From: Desulfuromonadales bacterium
GTDB lineage: Bacteria > Desulfobacterota > Desulfuromonadia > Desulfuromonadales > Syntrophotaleaceae
Direction of reading: 5' to 3'
DNA: 33,692 bases
Assembly (NCBI GenBank): GCA_030613545.1
Contig: JAUWLU010000010.1
Span: forward strand, 1-33,692
Within the stretch, counting starts at the first letter, position 1. Each line of letters begins with the position of its first letter. Both the position numbers and the translations under genes were made by a program. Below the pieces are notes generated by a model. The model saw nothing but the letters and a program-made list of their open reading frames with translations. It was not told the origin of the DNA and ran no database searches. This document shows, one piece after another, positions 15,683-24,284 of the stretch.

Positions 15683-15703
15683 GTCGGCCCTTTAGCGGCC
15701 GAC
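15683..15703. other. Hairpin between aspS and the LysM lipoprotein gene
   Basis: GTCGGCC (15683-15689) and GGCCGAC (15697-15703) pair perfectly over 7 bp with a 7-base loop. There is no T-run on either strand, so it is not a standard terminator. It might act on RNA stability between the two genes. Confidence 0.4.
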
Positions 15704-15713
15704 TGTGGGACGG

Positions 15714-17504
15714 TTACTGCGAGCGGATCGCGCTGCGGATTGAAAGCTCTCGCAGCTGTTTGTTGTCGACCTGGCCCGGTGCCCCCGAAAGCAGGCAGGT
15801 GGCTTTCTGGGTCTTGGGAAAGGCAATGACGTCGCGAATCGAGTCGGAACCGGTCAGGATCATGGCCAGCCGGTCGAGACCGAAAGCGATGCCGCCATGG
15901 GGCGGTGCCCCGTATTCCAAGGCACTGAGCAGGAAACCGAACTTTTCTTCGGCTTCTTCGGCATCGATGCCAAGCAGGGCAAACATCTTTTTCTGCACCG
16001 CCTGATCGTGGATGCGAATGCTGCCGCCGCCGATCTCCGAACCGTTCAATACCAGGTCGTAGGCCTGGGCACGGACACTGCCGGGATCTCCGTCGAGAAG
16101 CGCCATGTCCTCTTCGACAGGAGCAGTGAAGGGATGGTGAACCGCCACGTGACGACGGGCTTCACCATCCCATTCGAGGAGCGGAAAGTCGGTAATCCAG
16201 GCGAAGCGGTAGTCGTCGTTGCTCGCCAGGCCGAGTTTGTGGCCAAGGTGTCCGCGCAGGCGACCGAGGGATTCGTTGGCGATGCGGAACGAATCGGCTA
16301 CAAACAGCAGCAGGTCACCGGCTTCGGCCTGCAGAGCCTGGTCGATGTGGGCAATTTCCTTGTCGGTGAAGAACTTGGCAATGGGCGACTGCCAGCTGCC
16401 GTCCTCCTGGACCTTGACGTAGGCCAGGCCCTTGGCGCCGTAGATCTTGGCGAACTCGGTCAGGTCGTCGATCTCCTTGCGGGAGAAGGTGGCGCATTTC
16501 TTGGCGTTGAGGGCCTTTACGATGCCGCCCTTTTTAACCACCTCGGCAAAGACCTTGAAGCCCGAGTCCTTAACCAGGTTAGATAATTCTACCAGCTCCA
16601 GCTCGAAGCGCAGGTCGGGGTTGTCGACGCCGAAGCGAGCCATGGCCTCGGTGTAACTCATGCGCGTCATGGGCAGGGCAATCTTCACCCCCAACGTGGC
16701 CTGGAATACCTCGGCAATCATGTTTTCCATGATGCTGATGATCTGGTCGCGGTCGACGAAGCTCAGCTCGCAATCGATCTGGGTGAATTCGGGCTGTCGG
16801 TCGGCGCGCAGGTCTTCGTCGCGAAAGCATTTGACGATCTGGTAGTAGCGGTCGAAGCCGGAGACCATCAGCAGCTGCTTGAACAGCTGCGGCGACTGGG
16901 GCAGGGCAAAAAAGGTGCCGGGAGTGACGCGGCTCGGCACTAGATAGTCGCGGGCTCCTTCCGGAGTACTCTTGGTCAACACGGGCGTCTCGATTTCGAC
17001 AAATCCCCCGTCGTCCAGATAACGCCGAACCGTTTTACTCACCTGATGGCGCAGCATCAGGTTGCGTTGCAGGGGACCGCGCCGCAGGTCGAGATAGCGG
17101 TGTTTGAGGCGAATGTTTTCGGCCACCTCAGAAAATTCGTCGATCATGAAGGGAGGGGTTTGGGCGCTGTTGAGAATGCGCAGCTCACGAACCTCGACCT
17201 CCACCTCGCCGGTCTTCATCTTCGAGTTGACCGTTCCTTCAGGACGGGGCGAAACCACGCCGCGGACGGCGATCACGAATTCATTGCGCACCTGCTCGGC
17301 TTTGCCGTGGGCGTCAGGATCGCGGTCGGGATCGAGGGCCAGCTGGGCGATGCCTTCGCGATCGCGCAGGTCGATAAAGATCAGCCCGCCATGGTCCCGG
17401 CGGCGCTGCACCCAACCCATGAGGCAGACCTCCTGGCCGATCTCGGCGGCCGAGATGTCGCCGCAGTAATGGCTTCTTTTCCAATCTCCCAGAATATCGT
17501 TCAA
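15714..17504 (-). CDS. aspS: Aspartyl-tRNA synthetase (non-discriminating type by signature)
   Basis: A class II aminoacyl-tRNA synthetase of about 596 residues. It has an N-terminal OB anticodon-binding domain ([19 protein letters not shown]), motif 1 ([19 protein letters not shown]), motif 2 ([18 protein letters not shown]), the bacterial GAD insertion, and motif 3 ([16 protein letters not shown]). The start is probably TTG at 17504: AAGGAG lies 6 nt before it, whereas the in-frame ATG at 17528 has no ribosome site and would place the AAGGAG inside the gene. His38 in RRRDHGG matches the His31 of Pseudomonas aeruginosa AspRS linked to charging of both tRNA-Asp and tRNA-Asn; E. coli has Leu there. 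That suggests a GatCAB route to Asn-tRNA. It has its own promoter. Confidence 0.95.
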   Translation of the reverse strand: MNDILGDWKRSHYCGDISAAEIGQEVCLMGWVQRRRDHGGLIFIDLRDREGIAQLALDPDRDPDAHGKAEQVRNEFVIAVRGVVSPRPEGTVNSKMKTGEVEVEVRELRILNSAQTPPFMIDEFSEVAENIRLKHRYLDLRRGPLQRNLMLRHQVSKTVRRYLDDGGFVEIETPVLTKSTPEGARDYLVPSRVTPGTFFALPQSPQLFKQLLMVSGFDRYYQIVKCFRDEDLRADRQPEFTQIDCELSFVDRDQIISIMENMIAEVFQATLGVKIALPMTRMSYTEAMARFGVDNPDLRFELELVELSNLVKDSGFKVFAEVVKKGGIVKALNAKKCATFSRKEIDDLTEFAKIYGAKGLAYVKVQEDGSWQSPIAKFFTDKEIAHIDQALQAEAGDLLLFVADSFRIANESLGRLRGHLGHKLGLASNDDYRFAWITDFPLLEWDGEARRHVAVHHPFTAPVEEDMALLDGDPGSVRAQAYDLVLNGSEIGGGSIRIHDQAVQKKMFALLGIDAEEAEEKFGFLLSALEYGAPPHGGIAFGLDRLAMILTGSDSIRDVIAFPKTQKATCLLSGAPGQVDNKQLRELSIRSAIRSQ

Positions 17505-17570
17505 GGGTGTCTCCTTTGATGATGACAATTAATGGGGCCGATGGCACGGCCGGTTTGGCATGAAACGGAA

Positions 17571-17600
17571 ATTATATAAAGCGACTTCGGCCTCGGTCAA
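17571..17600 (-). promoter_or_regulatory. Strong sigma70-type promoter for aspS
   Basis: Minus-strand TTGACC (17600-17595) and a perfect TATAAT (17576-17571) with an 18-bp spacer. It lies just after the hisS stop and 66 bp upstream of the TTG start. Confidence 0.75.
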
Positions 17601-17604
17601 GAAG

Positions 17605-18885
17605 TTATCCCGCCGCTGGCGTCTGCTCGGCTTCACTGAGCAACTTCAGTAGCTGTTCTTCGAGACCTTCAAGGGCCAGCTCCTGCTGGGTGCCGGCATC
17701 CATGTCCCGCAGAATTACCATCTGCCGGGCGAGTTCTTCTTCGCCGAGGATCAGCACATAGCGGGCACCAAATTTGCCGGCTCGTCGCATCTGGGCCTTG
17801 AGGCTTTTGGTGGCATATTCCATCTCAACGCGCAGACCCTGCCGCTGCAGGGTTGCCATGAGCAGAAAGGCCCGGTCGCTGGCGGGCTGGCCCAGGGCGG
17901 CCAGAAACAGGGGCAGCCGTTCGGCGGCTAGCTGGTCGGTGCCCTTCATCAGCACCAGTCGCTCGACGCCCATGGCGAAACCGATGCCCGGCAGGGCCGG
18001 GCCGCCGAGGTCCGCGATCAGGCCGTCGTAGCGGCCACCGGCGGCGACGGCGTTTTGTGAGCCGAGACTGTCGGTCACCATCTCGAAGGTGGTTTTGCTG
18101 TAGTAATCGAGGCCGCGCACCATGCGGGCGTTAACGGTGTAGCTAATGGCCAATCCCTGCAGATAACCTTTGACCTGCGTAAAATGGTCGGCGCAGCCGC
18201 CGCACAGATGGTCGAGCATCGAGGGGGCGGTAACGGTTGCCTCCTGGCAGGCCGGGACCTTGCAGTCGAGAATCCGCAGCGGATTGGTCTGGGAACGACG
18301 CTGGCAGTCGCTGCACAGGTTGCCGAGGCGGTCCTGCAGATAATCGATCAGGGCCTGGCGATAGGCCGGCCGGCATTCTTTGCAGCCCAGGGAGTTGATG
18401 TGCAGTTCGACGTCGTCGATGCCGACGGCGCTGAAATAGTCGCACAACATGGCCAGGATCTGGGCATCGATTTTTGGATCGTCGACCCCGATGGCTTCGA
18501 CGCCGATCTGATGAAACTGGCGGTAGCGTCCCTTTTGCGGTCGTTCGTAGCGGAACATGGGACCCAGGTAGTAGAGCTTGGCTACCGGATCCTGGGCGTG
18601 CAGCTTCTTTTCGATGAAGGAGCGTATGACCGGAGCGGTCCCTTCCGGTCGCAGGGTCAGGGAGTTGCCGCTCTTGTCGGAAAAGGTGTACATCTCCTTT
18701 TCGACGATATCGGTGGTTTCGCCGATGGAGCGGCAGAAGAGTTCGGTCTTTTCCACCACCGGCACCCGGATTTCGGCAAAGCCGTAGGTTTGAAAGATGC
18801 GATGGGCTTCTCGTTCAAGAAACTGCCAGGTGGCTATTTCCCCCGGCAGGATATCGTTCATGCCTTTGATGCCTGTGATGTTCAC
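17605..18885 (-). CDS. hisS: Histidyl-tRNA synthetase
   Basis: Charges tRNA-His. The protein has 426 residues, the usual bacterial length. The start is GTG at 18885 (VNITGIKGMNDILPGE), supported by AAAGGAAC about 7 nt upstream. The longer open frame to 19134 would add 83 unrelated residues and cross the promoter. Motif 2 is FRYERPQKGRYRQFHQ. The histidine signatures are RGLDYYSKTTFE (HisA) and AAGGRYDGLI (HisB), followed by motif 3 GIGFAMGVERL. The C-terminal anticodon-binding domain is present. The central insertion has a cysteine set (CKEC, CSDC, CGGC) common in bacterial HisRS. It is 100 bp upstream of aspS, and each gene has its own promoter. Confidence 0.95.
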   Translation of the reverse strand: MNITGIKGMNDILPGEIATWQFLEREAHRIFQTYGFAEIRVPVVEKTELFCRSIGETTDIVEKEMYTFSDKSGNSLTLRPEGTAPVIRSFIEKKLHAQDPVAKLYYLGPMFRYERPQKGRYRQFHQIGVEAIGVDDPKIDAQILAMLCDYFSAVGIDDVELHINSLGCKECRPAYRQALIDYLQDRLGNLCSDCQRRSQTNPLRILDCKVPACQEATVTAPSMLDHLCGGCADHFTQVKGYLQGLAISYTVNARMVRGLDYYSKTTFEMVTDSLGSQNAVAAGGRYDGLIADLGGPALPGIGFAMGVERLVLMKGTDQLAAERLPLFLAALGQPASDRAFLLMATLQRQGLRVEMEYATKSLKAQMRRAGKFGARYVLILGEEELARQMVILRDMDAGTQQELALEGLEEQLLKLLSEAEQTPAAG

Positions 18886-18956
18886 GGGACGTTCCTTTGC
18901 TGTTTCTATGGTCCAGATGCTTGTTGTTTGGCTGTAACGGTTTGCAGCCAGCCGCA

Positions 18957-18985
18957 TGTATACCTGAATCCGGCAGTTTTGGCAA
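18957..18985 (-). promoter_or_regulatory. Sigma70-type promoter for hisS
   Basis: Minus-strand TTGCCA (18985-18980) and TATACA (18962-18957) with a 17-bp spacer, 71 bp upstream of the GTG start. I see no T-box or attenuator in the leader. Confidence 0.65.
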
Positions 18986-19078
18986 ATCGATTCGCCTTGC
19001 ACTGGTGGGGGGCTGGGCAACCGTTGCGGGCAGATGGGATAGGACGCAAACCGCAGAAGAGCGGCAGAAGGCGTGGGC

Positions 19079-20449
19079 TTAAAGGTGTAGCTCCCGAGCG
19101 CTGCGAACCACGTTGCGGACCTTCTTGCCGACATACATGGCCCGGTCCGCCAGATCGATGATCCCCTGATGGTCGTCGGAGTCGACGGGAAAAGTAGCGT
19201 AGCCGACGGTCGCCGTCAGTCGGGCCGGATTGTCGCTTGCGGCGAAGAAGCTGTGCTGCTCGATGTTGCGGCGAATGCGTTCGGCGACAATGGCGGCGCC
19301 TTCGGCATCGGTCTCGGCCAGAAAGCCGGTAAATTCATCGCCGCCGTAACGGAACAGAATATCGGCCTCACGAACACTCTGCCGCAGCAGATCGGCGACC
19401 TCCTTGAGGGCCTGACTGCCGGCCAGATGGCCGCGGGAATCGTTGATCGCCTTGAACCGGTCGATATCGATAAAGACCAGGGAGAACTCGAGACCGTATC
19501 GCTCGGCGCGATGAATCTCCTGATCGAGGATCATCTGCAGATAGCGATAATTATGCAGGCCGGTCAAATCGTCGGTGTGAATCAGCTTGCGGACATCCTT
19601 GTAGCGATAGGCATTGCTGAAGCCGAGCGCGGTCTGCTCCAGCAGAAAGAGCAGGTTGCGGCGCGGCAGAGGCTGGCGGAAATCCTCTTCCACCCGGTTG
19701 AACAGCACCAGCAGACCTTCGATCCGTTTTTGATAGTGCAGAGGCAGCAGGCACAGAGAGCGGGTGCCCGTCGGCAGGGGCAGGTCGGTGGGCAGTTCAT
19801 CGCCCTGCAGCAGGCGAAAATCCTTGAGCCCTTCAAGGGTGGGCAGCAGGGCATGGGCCAGGGGCAGAGCCTCGTTTTCCGGCAGATCGTTGAGGGCAAT
19901 GACCTGAGAGACGCTGTTTTCAGCCGGCAGAAAGGCCATGCCGCGGCCGCCGCCAACCTCATGAAGCAGCGCCTGCAACGCCTCGGCAAAGAGCTGTTCG
20001 ATGTCGAGTCGGGCCGCCAGGTGCTGACCCCGCTGAAAGAGTTCGATCTGGCGCTTCAGTTGGGTGTTTTCATTGAGCAGCCGACGCTGTTCCAGGCAGG
20101 TGCGCACCACATGGTGTAGCTCTTCAGGGTTGAAGGGCTTAAGCAGATAGTTACAGGCGCCGTTCTTGAGCGCCTGAACCGCCGTTTCGACGGTGCCATG
20201 GCCGGTGGCGAGGATGACCTCCGGTGGATTATTGCGGGCGCGGCACTGGCGCAGAACCTCCAGGCCATCCATGCCGGACATGACCAGGTCGGTCACGACC
20301 ACCGAGATTCCCCCCTGCGCAATGCGGGCCATGGCCAGTTCCCCCGAGGAGACCGTTTCCACCTCGTGACCGTCTTCGCTGAGCAGTTTGGTGAAGAGAC
20401 GACGAAAAAAGAGCTCGTCGTCGACAACCAGAATAGTCGCTTTATTCAT
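19079..20449 (-). CDS. Response regulator with REC, GAF-like and GGDEF domains (diguanylate cyclase)
   Basis: A 456-residue cytoplasmic signalling protein. The receiver domain (1-120) has acidic D10/D11, phospho-acceptor Asp54 (TDLVMSGMDG), Thr82 and Lys104 (LLKPF). A helical linker leads to a GAF-like sensory region (about 145-280; assigned from general pattern only). The C-terminal GGDEF domain (about 290-450) is intact: FIDIDRFK (metal Asp), RYGGDEF (367-373), and the inhibitory I-site RxxD at R360-D363, exactly five residues before GGDEF. It should therefore make cyclic di-GMP on phosphorylation and be feedback-inhibited. No histidine kinase is adjacent. The ATG at 20449 has GGAG upstream and its own promoter. 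It precedes hisS by 193 bp. Confidence 0.93.
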   Translation of the reverse strand: MNKATILVVDDELFFRRLFTKLLSEDGHEVETVSSGELAMARIAQGGISVVVTDLVMSGMDGLEVLRQCRARNNPPEVILATGHGTVETAVQALKNGACNYLLKPFNPEELHHVVRTCLEQRRLLNENTQLKRQIELFQRGQHLAARLDIEQLFAEALQALLHEVGGGRGMAFLPAENSVSQVIALNDLPENEALPLAHALLPTLEGLKDFRLLQGDELPTDLPLPTGTRSLCLLPLHYQKRIEGLLVLFNRVEEDFRQPLPRRNLLFLLEQTALGFSNAYRYKDVRKLIHTDDLTGLHNYRYLQMILDQEIHRAERYGLEFSLVFIDIDRFKAINDSRGHLAGSQALKEVADLLRQSVREADILFRYGGDEFTGFLAETDAEGAAIVAERIRRNIEQHSFFAASDNPARLTATVGYATFPVDSDDHQGIIDLADRAMYVGKKVRNVVRSARELHL

Positions 20450-20491
20450 TCAGTCGCTCTCCAGGGGAAATGAAGGCCTAAAAACTAGCAA

Positions 20492-20521
20492 AAATTAGCA
20501 AATCACATGTCAGACTGTCAA
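20492..20521 (-). promoter_or_regulatory. Promoter candidate for the GGDEF response regulator
   Basis: A perfect minus-strand TTGACA (20521-20516) and TAATTT (20497-20492) with an 18-bp spacer. It overlaps the last bases of comEC, so the regulator need not depend on comEC transcription. Confidence 0.6.
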
Positions 20522-22953
20522 CGGAAAAGGCCTTTGCGCCAACGCTGCAGGCGCCAACCGGAGCCGTCGCTGCTGAAGCGTAGGGTGCCGTCCCGGCCGG
20601 TATCGTGCAGCCTCAGGCCTTGCTCAGTCAGGGCTTCTGTAACCTGTTGGTGCGGTAGGCCGTAGCTATTGTGCCGGCCGCTGGAGGCAAACACCTGTCG
20701 CGGGTGCAAACCTTCCACCAGTCGCCAGGGTTCAGAATAGCGACTGCCGTGATGGGGCAGTTTGAGCAGGGTGACCGGGCCGGCAGGCGGATGGGCCAGC
20801 AAATCGCCGACCCCCTGGCGTTCCAGGTCGCCGGTCAGCAACAGGCCGTCCTGACCATGGCGGGCATAAAGGACCAGGGAGCGGTCGTTGACCTTGGGCG
20901 CTTGCTGAGACGGTATATAGATCGCCAGTTCCCCTGTCGTTCCCTGATCCAGTTTGGTCCAGCCCGCAGCAAAGGTGCGCAGAGGAATGGCATGTCGCTG
21001 CAGCGGTTCGCGTATCTCAGGATGGAGTTCTGCCAATGGCTGGGCGGACCAGAAGGCCTTGACCGGAAAGTGGTTGAGAACCTCTACCAGGCCCTGGCGG
21101 TGATCCGGGTGGTCGTGAGTGAGGATGACCGCTTCCAGGGAGGCGACTCCAAGGCGGGCGAGAGCGGGCGCTACCAGCCGGGCGCCCACATCGAAATTGC
21201 TGCCGTAGAGTCCGCCGCCATCGATAAGGTAATGACCGGTTTTGGGCCGCGACAGGAGCAGGGCTTCGCCCTGGCCGACGCTTAGAGCGGTGATCGTCAG
21301 CCTCTGAGGTGTTTTCTGCGGCAGAAACAGCAAGAGTAGCGCTGCCACCAGCAGCGGGCCGCGCAGGTAGCGCCAGCGACCCGTCCAGCGCGGAACCAGC
21401 AGCGACAGGGATAAGATGGCCACGCCGGTCAGGATTCGTGGTGAGAGATAACATACCTTGGCCGACAGCAGCGGTCCCTGGCTAACCTGGCTGGCCCCCT
21501 GCAGGGTCAGTTGGCAGATTTGCCCGCACAGCCGATACAGCGCGGCGCCAGCGGACGGCCACAGAGGGTCGAGTAAGGTTCCGGTCAAACCCAGCGGCAC
21601 GGCGCCAAATCCGATCAAGGGCACAGCCAGAAGATTGTTCAGCAGGCCGGCCGGGGCCAGCAGATGAAAGTGGCTAAGGATCAGCGGGGTGGTGGCGATG
21701 GTCGCAGCCAGGGTGGTCGCTGCCAGGCCGCTCGGCCAGCGCCACCAGCGGGGCAGAGCGGCAATGCGCCGTTGCCAGGTCGGCAACAACAGCAGGATGC
21801 CGCCGACCCCGGCCATCGACAGTTGCCAGGCTGGCTCGAAGAGACTTAAGGGCGCGCTGCAGAGCATGGCCAGAGCGACGCTGGCCAGGGCCTGCAGGGG
21901 GCTTGTGCGACGGCCCGTAAGGAGCAATAGGGCGCCTATGACGGCCATGAAAAAAGCTCTGCGGGTCGACAGCGCGTTGCCGGACAACTGAAGATACAGC
22001 CACAACAACGGCAACAGCAAGGTCGGCAGCAGGCGGCCGGGAGGCATGAACAGTAACAGCCTTTCGCTGCGTCGATAGAGCCAGCGGCCGACCCTGTAGA
22101 GCAGCAGGGCCAGCAGTCCAAGATGTAGGCCGGAGATAGCGAACAGGTGGGACAGACCCGTCTCCGCCAACTGCTGACGCTGGGTTGAGGCCAGCTGTCG
22201 GTCGCCGATCACCAGCGCACGCACCAGCGCTGCCTGGTCGGGCGCCACTGCCAGGTCGATGTGCTGACCGATGGTGCGGCGTAGCGCTGCCAGCCGAGCC
22301 AGAAGACCAGTCCCTCTTTCGGCGGCGAAGGGCACGATAGCCTCGGCTCGATCGAGGTAAGTCGTAACATAAATATTTCGCGCCGCCAGGTAGCGTCCAT
22401 AATCGAATTCGCCCGGGGTGCCGAAGGGTGCAGGGGTTCGCAGCCGGCTGCGAAATCGGATGCGCTGGCCAATCTGCAGGTGGGGATTACCTTCGCCAAT
22501 AGTCAGTCTCAGGCGCCCGGTGAGGGCTTGCCGGGCCGGATCGTTTATCAGCCGCTCCGCTTCGAGGTCGATGCGCAGGTTGCCGGTGCCAGGGTTGATG
22601 GCTTGCACTCGGCCTTCGATGGTCAGGGGTTGGCCCTGAGGCAGTCGAGCGACATGGTGGGCCGGCAGGGGCGGGAAGATCTGCCGCTGGTATTGGGCCA
22701 CTGCCAGCAGGGCACAGAACGCTGCCAGGATCACCGGTGCCAGGCGGGTGTTGCGCAGTAACAACCAGGCGCCGGCCAGCAGGGTTGGCCAGAGCAGCGG
22801 CAGCGGCAGTGGCGGAGAGTAAGTGGCCGCGAGCAGGCCGCCGATGGTGCTCAGCAGCAGCAAGGCCAGGACCCGCGGTTGATTCGCTCCGTTGGCGAGC
22901 TCTGAGTGGCTACGGTGGCGTGTAAATGATTCTGTCTGGCTAAGGTGAGACAT
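20518..22953 (-). CDS. comEC: DNA internalization competence protein ComEC/Rec2
   Basis: An inner-membrane channel for single-stranded DNA uptake in natural transformation, 811 residues, full family length. It has an N-terminal membrane region with a DUF4131-type domain (about 30-200), the multi-pass Competence domain (about 220-500; GLSHLFAISGLHLGLLAL and LSTRRAFFMA are typical), and a C-terminal metallo-beta-lactamase domain. The latter has THDHPDH (about 609-615), LLTGDLE and KLPHHGSRYSE. All metal-binding motifs are intact. The ATG at 22953 lacks a good ribosome site, so the true start may be a little downstream. No other com genes are in the window, as is common for this family. Confidence 0.93.
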   Translation of the reverse strand: MSHLSQTESFTRHRSHSELANGANQPRVLALLLLSTIGGLLAATYSPPLPLPLLWPTLLAGAWLLLRNTRLAPVILAAFCALLAVAQYQRQIFPPLPAHHVARLPQGQPLTIEGRVQAINPGTGNLRIDLEAERLINDPARQALTGRLRLTIGEGNPHLQIGQRIRFRSRLRTPAPFGTPGEFDYGRYLAARNIYVTTYLDRAEAIVPFAAERGTGLLARLAALRRTIGQHIDLAVAPDQAALVRALVIGDRQLASTQRQQLAETGLSHLFAISGLHLGLLALLLYRVGRWLYRRSERLLLFMPPGRLLPTLLLPLLWLYLQLSGNALSTRRAFFMAVIGALLLLTGRRTSPLQALASVALAMLCSAPLSLFEPAWQLSMAGVGGILLLLPTWQRRIAALPRWWRWPSGLAATTLAATIATTPLILSHFHLLAPAGLLNNLLAVPLIGFGAVPLGLTGTLLDPLWPSAGAALYRLCGQICQLTLQGASQVSQGPLLSAKVCYLSPRILTGVAILSLSLLVPRWTGRWRYLRGPLLVAALLLLFLPQKTPQRLTITALSVGQGEALLLSRPKTGHYLIDGGGLYGSNFDVGARLVAPALARLGVASLEAVILTHDHPDHRQGLVEVLNHFPVKAFWSAQPLAELHPEIREPLQRHAIPLRTFAAGWTKLDQGTTGELAIYIPSQQAPKVNDRSLVLYARHGQDGLLLTGDLERQGVGDLLAHPPAGPVTLLKLPHHGSRYSEPWRLVEGLHPRQVFASSGRHNSYGLPHQQVTEALTEQGLRLHDTGRDGTLRFSSDGSGWRLQRWRKGLFR

Positions 22954-23009
22954 ATTCTGTCACAGGGTCGGGGCATGCTGGGGGCAATTCACCAAGAGGG
23001 AGGCTGCCC

Positions 23010-23315
23010 ATGTTTGAAATGATGATGCTGCTCGGATTTTTTTATGCCGGTTGCTGTTGTCTGCTGCCGGACCGCCGCAATTCACCCCGTTTTCGACGGC
23101 AGGATGTTTTTCAGAAACGTCCGTCCAAGAGGACTGCGCGGCGCGACGAATCGGTGCAGCGAGCGATGCAGCCCTGCCGGCCTATGGCCGCGGCTCGAGT
23201 GACAGTTCGTAACCGGGCGGCTACAGGCCTATTCCGGCAATGCTGGTTTGGCACCGGGCGCAGCGGCCATCCGCAAGATGTCTGCCGATCAGCTGGAACG
23301 TGCAACGTTCGATAA
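23010..23315 (+). CDS. Doubtful small ORF, single membrane segment, opposite strand
   Basis: The 101-codon frame starts at an ATG with GGGAGG 7 nt upstream. Its N-terminus (MFEMMMLLGFFYAGCCCLL) is a plausible membrane segment with three consecutive cysteines, followed by a very basic region. The last 95 bp run antisense into the end of amrS and look like shadow coding. It could be a real small membrane protein, but only the ribosome site and N-terminus support that. This gap (22954-23220) holds nothing else I can identify. Confidence 0.25.
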   Translation: MFEMMMLLGFFYAGCCCLLPDRRNSPRFRRQDVFQKRPSKRTARRDESVQRAMQPCRPMAAARVTVRNRAATGLFRQCWFGTGRSGHPQDVCRSAGTCNVR

Positions 23316-24228
23316 CCCGTGAGCCGCAGTCGGGGCAGACGGTGTGTTCCCAACTGCCGGCAAGGTTGCCCTCGTAGATGTAGCGCAGGCCGGCATCGTT
23401 GCCGATGCGGCGGGCTCGTTGCAGGGTGGCCAGCGGCGTGCTCGGGCAATCGGCCATGCGGTAGGCCGGATGGAAGGCGGTGACGTGCCAGGGGGTGTCG
23501 CAACCGAGCTGCCCGGCGATGAAGTTGGCTATGGCGTGCAATTCCTCATCGCTGTCGTTGCAGCCGGGGATCAGCAGGGTGGTCACCTCCAGCCAGATGC
23601 CGAGCCGATGGTAGTGTAGCAGGGTTTCCAGTACGCCCTGTAGTTCGGCACCGGTGAGTTTTTTATAGGTCGCGGCGGAAAAGCTTTTCAGGTCGACATT
23701 GGCCGCATCGAGGTAGGGAGCGATCTGTTCCAGGGCTTCCGGGGTGGTGTAGCCGTTGCTGACGAACACATTGCCCAGGCCTTGCTGGCGGGCCAGCACG
23801 GCACAGTCATAGGCGTATTCGTAGTAGATGGTCGGTTCGGTGTAGGTATAGGCGATGCTGCGGCAACCGCTGGCTGCGGCCCGTCTCACCTGCTCTGCCG
23901 GTGCCAGTTGCTGGCCGGCGATGGGGCGCTCGGCGGACCATTGGGCGATGGTGTGATTCTGACAGTGCAGGCAGTGGAAGTTGCAGCCGACGGTGGCAAT
24001 CGAATAGCTGAGGGAGCCAGGATGATAGTGAAAGAGAGGTTTTTTTTCGATGGGATCGATCTGTTCAGCGATGCAGCGGCCGTAAACCAGGCTGTAGAGT
24101 TTGCCGGCCCGATTTTCCCGTACCTGACAGCGGCCGCGCTGGCCTTCGGCGATCAGACAGCGAAAACGACAGAGGGCGCAGCGCACCCGACCGTCGCTTA
24201 ACCTTTCCCAGAACAGCGCTTCGTGCAT
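23221..24228 (-). CDS. amrS: AmmeMemoRadiSam-system radical SAM enzyme
   Basis: A 335-residue radical SAM protein. The canonical CxxxCxxC cluster motif is CNFHCLHC (82-89). N-terminal cysteines C17, C20, C24 and C34 (CALCRFRC...C) and a C-terminal zinc-ribbon-like set (CPDCG...CARCQ, about 298-325) flank the barrel, as expected for AmrS/PflA-like proteins. Further barrel landmarks are YTYTEPTIYYEY and VSNGYTTPEAL. In other genomes this family co-occurs with Memo-like (AmrB) and AMMECR1-like (AmrA) proteins; neither is in this window. The reaction catalysed is not established to my knowledge. The ATG at 24228 has GGAGGT 5 nt upstream. It lies 56 bp after the HDOD gene in the same direction. 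Confidence 0.87.
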   Translation of the reverse strand: MHEALFWERLSDGRVRCALCRFRCLIAEGQRGRCQVRENRAGKLYSLVYGRCIAEQIDPIEKKPLFHYHPGSLSYSIATVGCNFHCLHCQNHTIAQWSAERPIAGQQLAPAEQVRRAAASGCRSIAYTYTEPTIYYEYAYDCAVLARQQGLGNVFVSNGYTTPEALEQIAPYLDAANVDLKSFSAATYKKLTGAELQGVLETLLHYHRLGIWLEVTTLLIPGCNDSDEELHAIANFIAGQLGCDTPWHVTAFHPAYRMADCPSTPLATLQRARRIGNDAGLRYIYEGNLAGSWEHTVCPDCGSRVIERCTFQLIGRHLADGRCARCQTSIAGIGL

Positions 24229-24284
24229 GAGTACCTCCAGCAGTGAAGGCCGACTCGGCTGCAGCAGCTGCCGTTGTTACGGGT

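Noticed and set aside
18886-18956. T-box or attenuator in the hisS leader
   Set aside because: The leader is only about 70 nt with no T-box motif, specifier loop or terminator stem.
18886-19134. N-terminal extension of hisS by 83 residues
   Set aside because: It crosses a good promoter (18957-18985), has no family similarity, and the GTG at 18885 has a proper ribosome site.
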